Assembly: GCA_026874595.1 (NCBI GenBank)
Contig: CM049317.1
Span: forward strand, 25,944,401-26,008,400
Source of the DNA: Sipunculus nudus
Lineage: Eukaryota; Annelida; Sipuncula; Golfingiida; Sipunculidae
Length of the DNA stretch: 64,000 nucleotides
Direction: 5' to 3'
Shown: one piece after another, positions 61,475 to 64,000 of the stretch
Position numbering within the stretch: the first letter of the stretch is position 1
Layout of the letters: each line of letters begins with the position of its first letter
Notes under the pieces: generated by a model
What the model saw: only the letters and a program-made list of their open reading frames with translations
The model's database searches: none
Told to the model about the DNA's origin: nothing
Position numbers and translations under genes: made by a program

Positions 61475-63410
61475 CTAGTAGAGACACTGAAAATAAAAAA
61501 AGAGGAAGAAGTATACTAAACGCGTGTGAGAAAGAAATTATTCATTCAACTCCATAAACAAGGGTTAAGTTGGTCATGATGCTCCTTGACTAGCATGATG
61601 TTACAACCTTAGATTCACAATATGAATTTTACGAAATTGAAAACCAAATTGATGATAACTTCAGATGTTATCTTGACCTTTGACCGTGTGACATAAAATT
61701 ATTTTATGGGATGCGTCACGCATACGTGAAAATTGAATCCATTCATGAAGGATCTATACAGGTTGTTCAAGAGTAGAATAGGATTTCCGAAAAGTTGCGT
61801 ACTAGAATAGTGTTTTTTTTCAATACTTACTGATATATACCAATACTATATTTCCGCAGAATCAAACTTGACAATCAAAGAAAATGTCTTCAGTTTTGAA
61901 AATCTGTCTTTTTTTGATCGAATGAAAAAGAATAGCATCAACCCATAATGTAGCTTCATCTTGAAGATCAAGGTCAAATAACCAGTTTGCAAGATCGGCC
62001 TTTGTAATGGGTGCCGCAATTCGGGCATCATGTGTGAGGGCAGAACATGCTATACTTCAAACACTTACATAATAGGTCACATTGACCCAGTTTCTGGATT
62101 CTTGGATGATTTCTCCAGGGTCTCCTTGAATGTTGAGTTATAGCTTTCTGAGTCAAATGATTATCAATTGTGCCATTTAAACGGATGACATCACTGAAAG
62201 TCAACTGAGCTGAAAATACAGGTGTTGCTAACGGTATTCTATAAGTGGTTTAACTAGACATGATGAATAATCCTATCAGGTATACCGATAATAGTATAGA
62301 CCAGATGTAGAAAATGGTAAAATGGTAAGTCATTTTACGTTCTAAAAATAGAAAAAAATGCGCCTAAACAAAAAAACAGCAACTGATGAAACAATTTATG
62401 ATAAAACGAACAAACCAGGTTTCCGGAAAGTAGATAAATCCTTAAAACTGGGTCTGAAAGCTGACACTATTAATATATTTTTCCCACCCAATATAAAAAA
62501 AAGGCGTCCAATTTAGAAAAATAAAAGGAAATGGCGCCACCAGTCTTCTGATAACACAAGCCAAAGTCGTTAAACGTACATTGTGTACGAACACTCCACA
62601 AACAGCTGAGCTAATAACCGTGGCAATTGTTACAATTTATACTAATATGAATTTATTGATTCTAGGATGCTTTAAGTCCACTCGTCGCAGAATTTGCTTA
62701 TTGTTAGATATAAACGAAATCAACCTGTCTTCGTTACGGATCAAATGACCACCAGCCTTTACATTTATTTTTTATTCAAATCATGTTTGTAAATGTTCTG
62801 AAAGTAATGCTCGTATCTTAATTACAAAAAAAATCGTCTTCAAGTTGTATTTGTCTAAGTAATTCCATTTGTCATGTGCAGGTGTTGGCTTTTCATGCAA
62901 CATTTACCCTACACTATCATTATTTTGACATTTTCTATTGAATTGCCTACTGATTAAGTTCACTGAGTTTACCCCATTTCCTGGGAACTGATCACTTATA
63001 GCTGATATCAGATTGAAAGTAGCTACAGAGACGTTCCATTTTGCTTGGTGTTAACTGGCTTAAAGCAGTTTGTAATTGTTGGTAGACATTTGGTCAATGT
63101 GTAAATATGGACCAGAGTGTGTGTGGGTGTGTTTGGAAAGAGTCAATTGAAGATATACCATAAATAAAACCATCATAAAAGGGACACGGTCGTTATAGAG
63201 TTCAATCATGTGGTGCACGGGTGGATCCAGAGAAGGTACCCTCCAATCACCATGCTATGGAGATATTACCTTTTCAACAGTGTTAACAGAATCGATTGTT
63301 CAACAACTCCAAACTGCTTTCGTGACTTGTAACCTTTTCAAGTAATGGAACATAAAACTCATCCCAAATTCTAAAACACCCTGTTTTAAAGTCTTTTAAC
63401 ACACACGTTT
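61475..63410. other. 5' flank of the ZU5-Death receptor gene, no gene seen
   Basis: Promoter of the receptor gene presumably lies in the first part, but I saw no clear core element. Frames are short, and no homology to other parts of the window was noticed. Confidence 0.4.

Positions 63411-63415
<5 letters not shown>

Positions 63416-63456
<41 letters not shown>
63416..63456. repeat. (TA)n microsatellite
   Basis: About 40 bp of perfect (AT)n. The rest of the sequence to 64,000 holds no supported gene. Confidence 0.95.
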
Positions 63457-63459
<3 letters not shown>

Positions 63460-64000
63460 TATGATAAATAGTTTGTAGAGCCGAACTTATTATATTTAAG
63501 TATAACACATATCACAGCAGTAGGGTACACCCACGAGTTAACACACACGGCATAATTTGATAGAGTTATACAAATTAATGCCAATACACATGGGATATTT
63601 ATATATTAACGGCACGGAATTGCCAATACAATTTATATTAAATAATTTTCAAACATGTACCTGAATCGTGAAGAATAAACTTGACAAAAAGTTCGAGCCT
63701 CTGTTTCAAACTTATACTTCGGCGGACCAAACATTACAATCGGTCCCACTATGCAGTATACACAGTCGACCTAACAGTGGTGTTGTTTCCTTGCAATAAA
63801 TTGGACCCATATTTACCAAGCGCGCCTGGACTTTGGACTACATTATGTTCCTTGTGCCTTCAAAAGTGTCACAGGTAAACGCGCACTAATCAGTATACTA
63901 TGCAGTATAATATGCAAGCTCATTCCTATAACCCGTAACCTAACATCCGCTGTAGATATCTACCTGTTACAAAACATAAGCTAAGCATACTGGAGAGGGC

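Overview
The window looks like nuclear DNA from an invertebrate animal, most likely a lophotrochozoan such as a bivalve mollusc. It is AT-rich with short exons in long introns, GT-AG splice sites, many (TA)n microsatellites, degenerate DNA transposons and a dead Ty3/gypsy element. The genes are C-type-lectin-like (CTLD), CARD and Death-domain genes, of the kind expanded in mollusc immune repertoires. No bacterial genes, rRNA or CRISPR array were seen. The species is an inference. All gene models were built by hand from reading frames, splice signals, intron phases and comparison between copies inside the window.

Layout. 1-19 kb: mostly non-coding, with a 19-bp minisatellite (3.25-4.96 kb), the start of a secreted or membrane CTLD gene on the minus strand (7.22-5.86 kb), transposon debris and a few isolated possible exons. 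18.35-37.45 kb (unit A) and 37.74-53.04 kb (unit B) are two copies of one tandem duplication. Each unit holds, in order, a plus-strand CARD/coiled-coil gene, a minus-strand double-CTLD transmembrane receptor gene, and the 3' end of a minus-strand Death-domain gene. Unit A is stretched by an insertion of about 6.5 kb carrying a decayed transposase gene of very strange base composition (20.8-24.2 kb). Unit B is stretched by a broken Ty3/gypsy element (48.3-50.7 kb).

The main find is the minus-strand gene at 61,469-52,178. A 14-exon model that is in frame at every junction (about 917 aa) encodes signal peptide, CTLD, CTLD, linker, transmembrane helix, ZU5, UPA, Death domain and a conserved C-terminal tail. 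This is a C-type lectin receptor on an UNC5/PIDD-like signalling tail. The ZU5 domain carries an HFT where PIDD has its autoproteolytic HFS. Next to it, the intact receptor gene of unit B (45,844-43,106) has the same double-CTLD ectodomain exon plan but a different tail with repeated Y-E-N motifs. On the opposite strand the CARD protein (45 + 49 residue CARD, long coiled coil, Cys/His-rich C-terminal module) could be a cytosolic partner.

After the duplication the copies decayed in a complementary way. In unit A the CARD gene is intact while the CTLD receptor and Death-domain copies are broken. In unit B the CARD gene is broken while the CTLD receptor and the full ZU5-UPA-Death gene are intact. 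One working set of each gene remains. That these genes form one recognition and signalling module is inference from domains and linkage.
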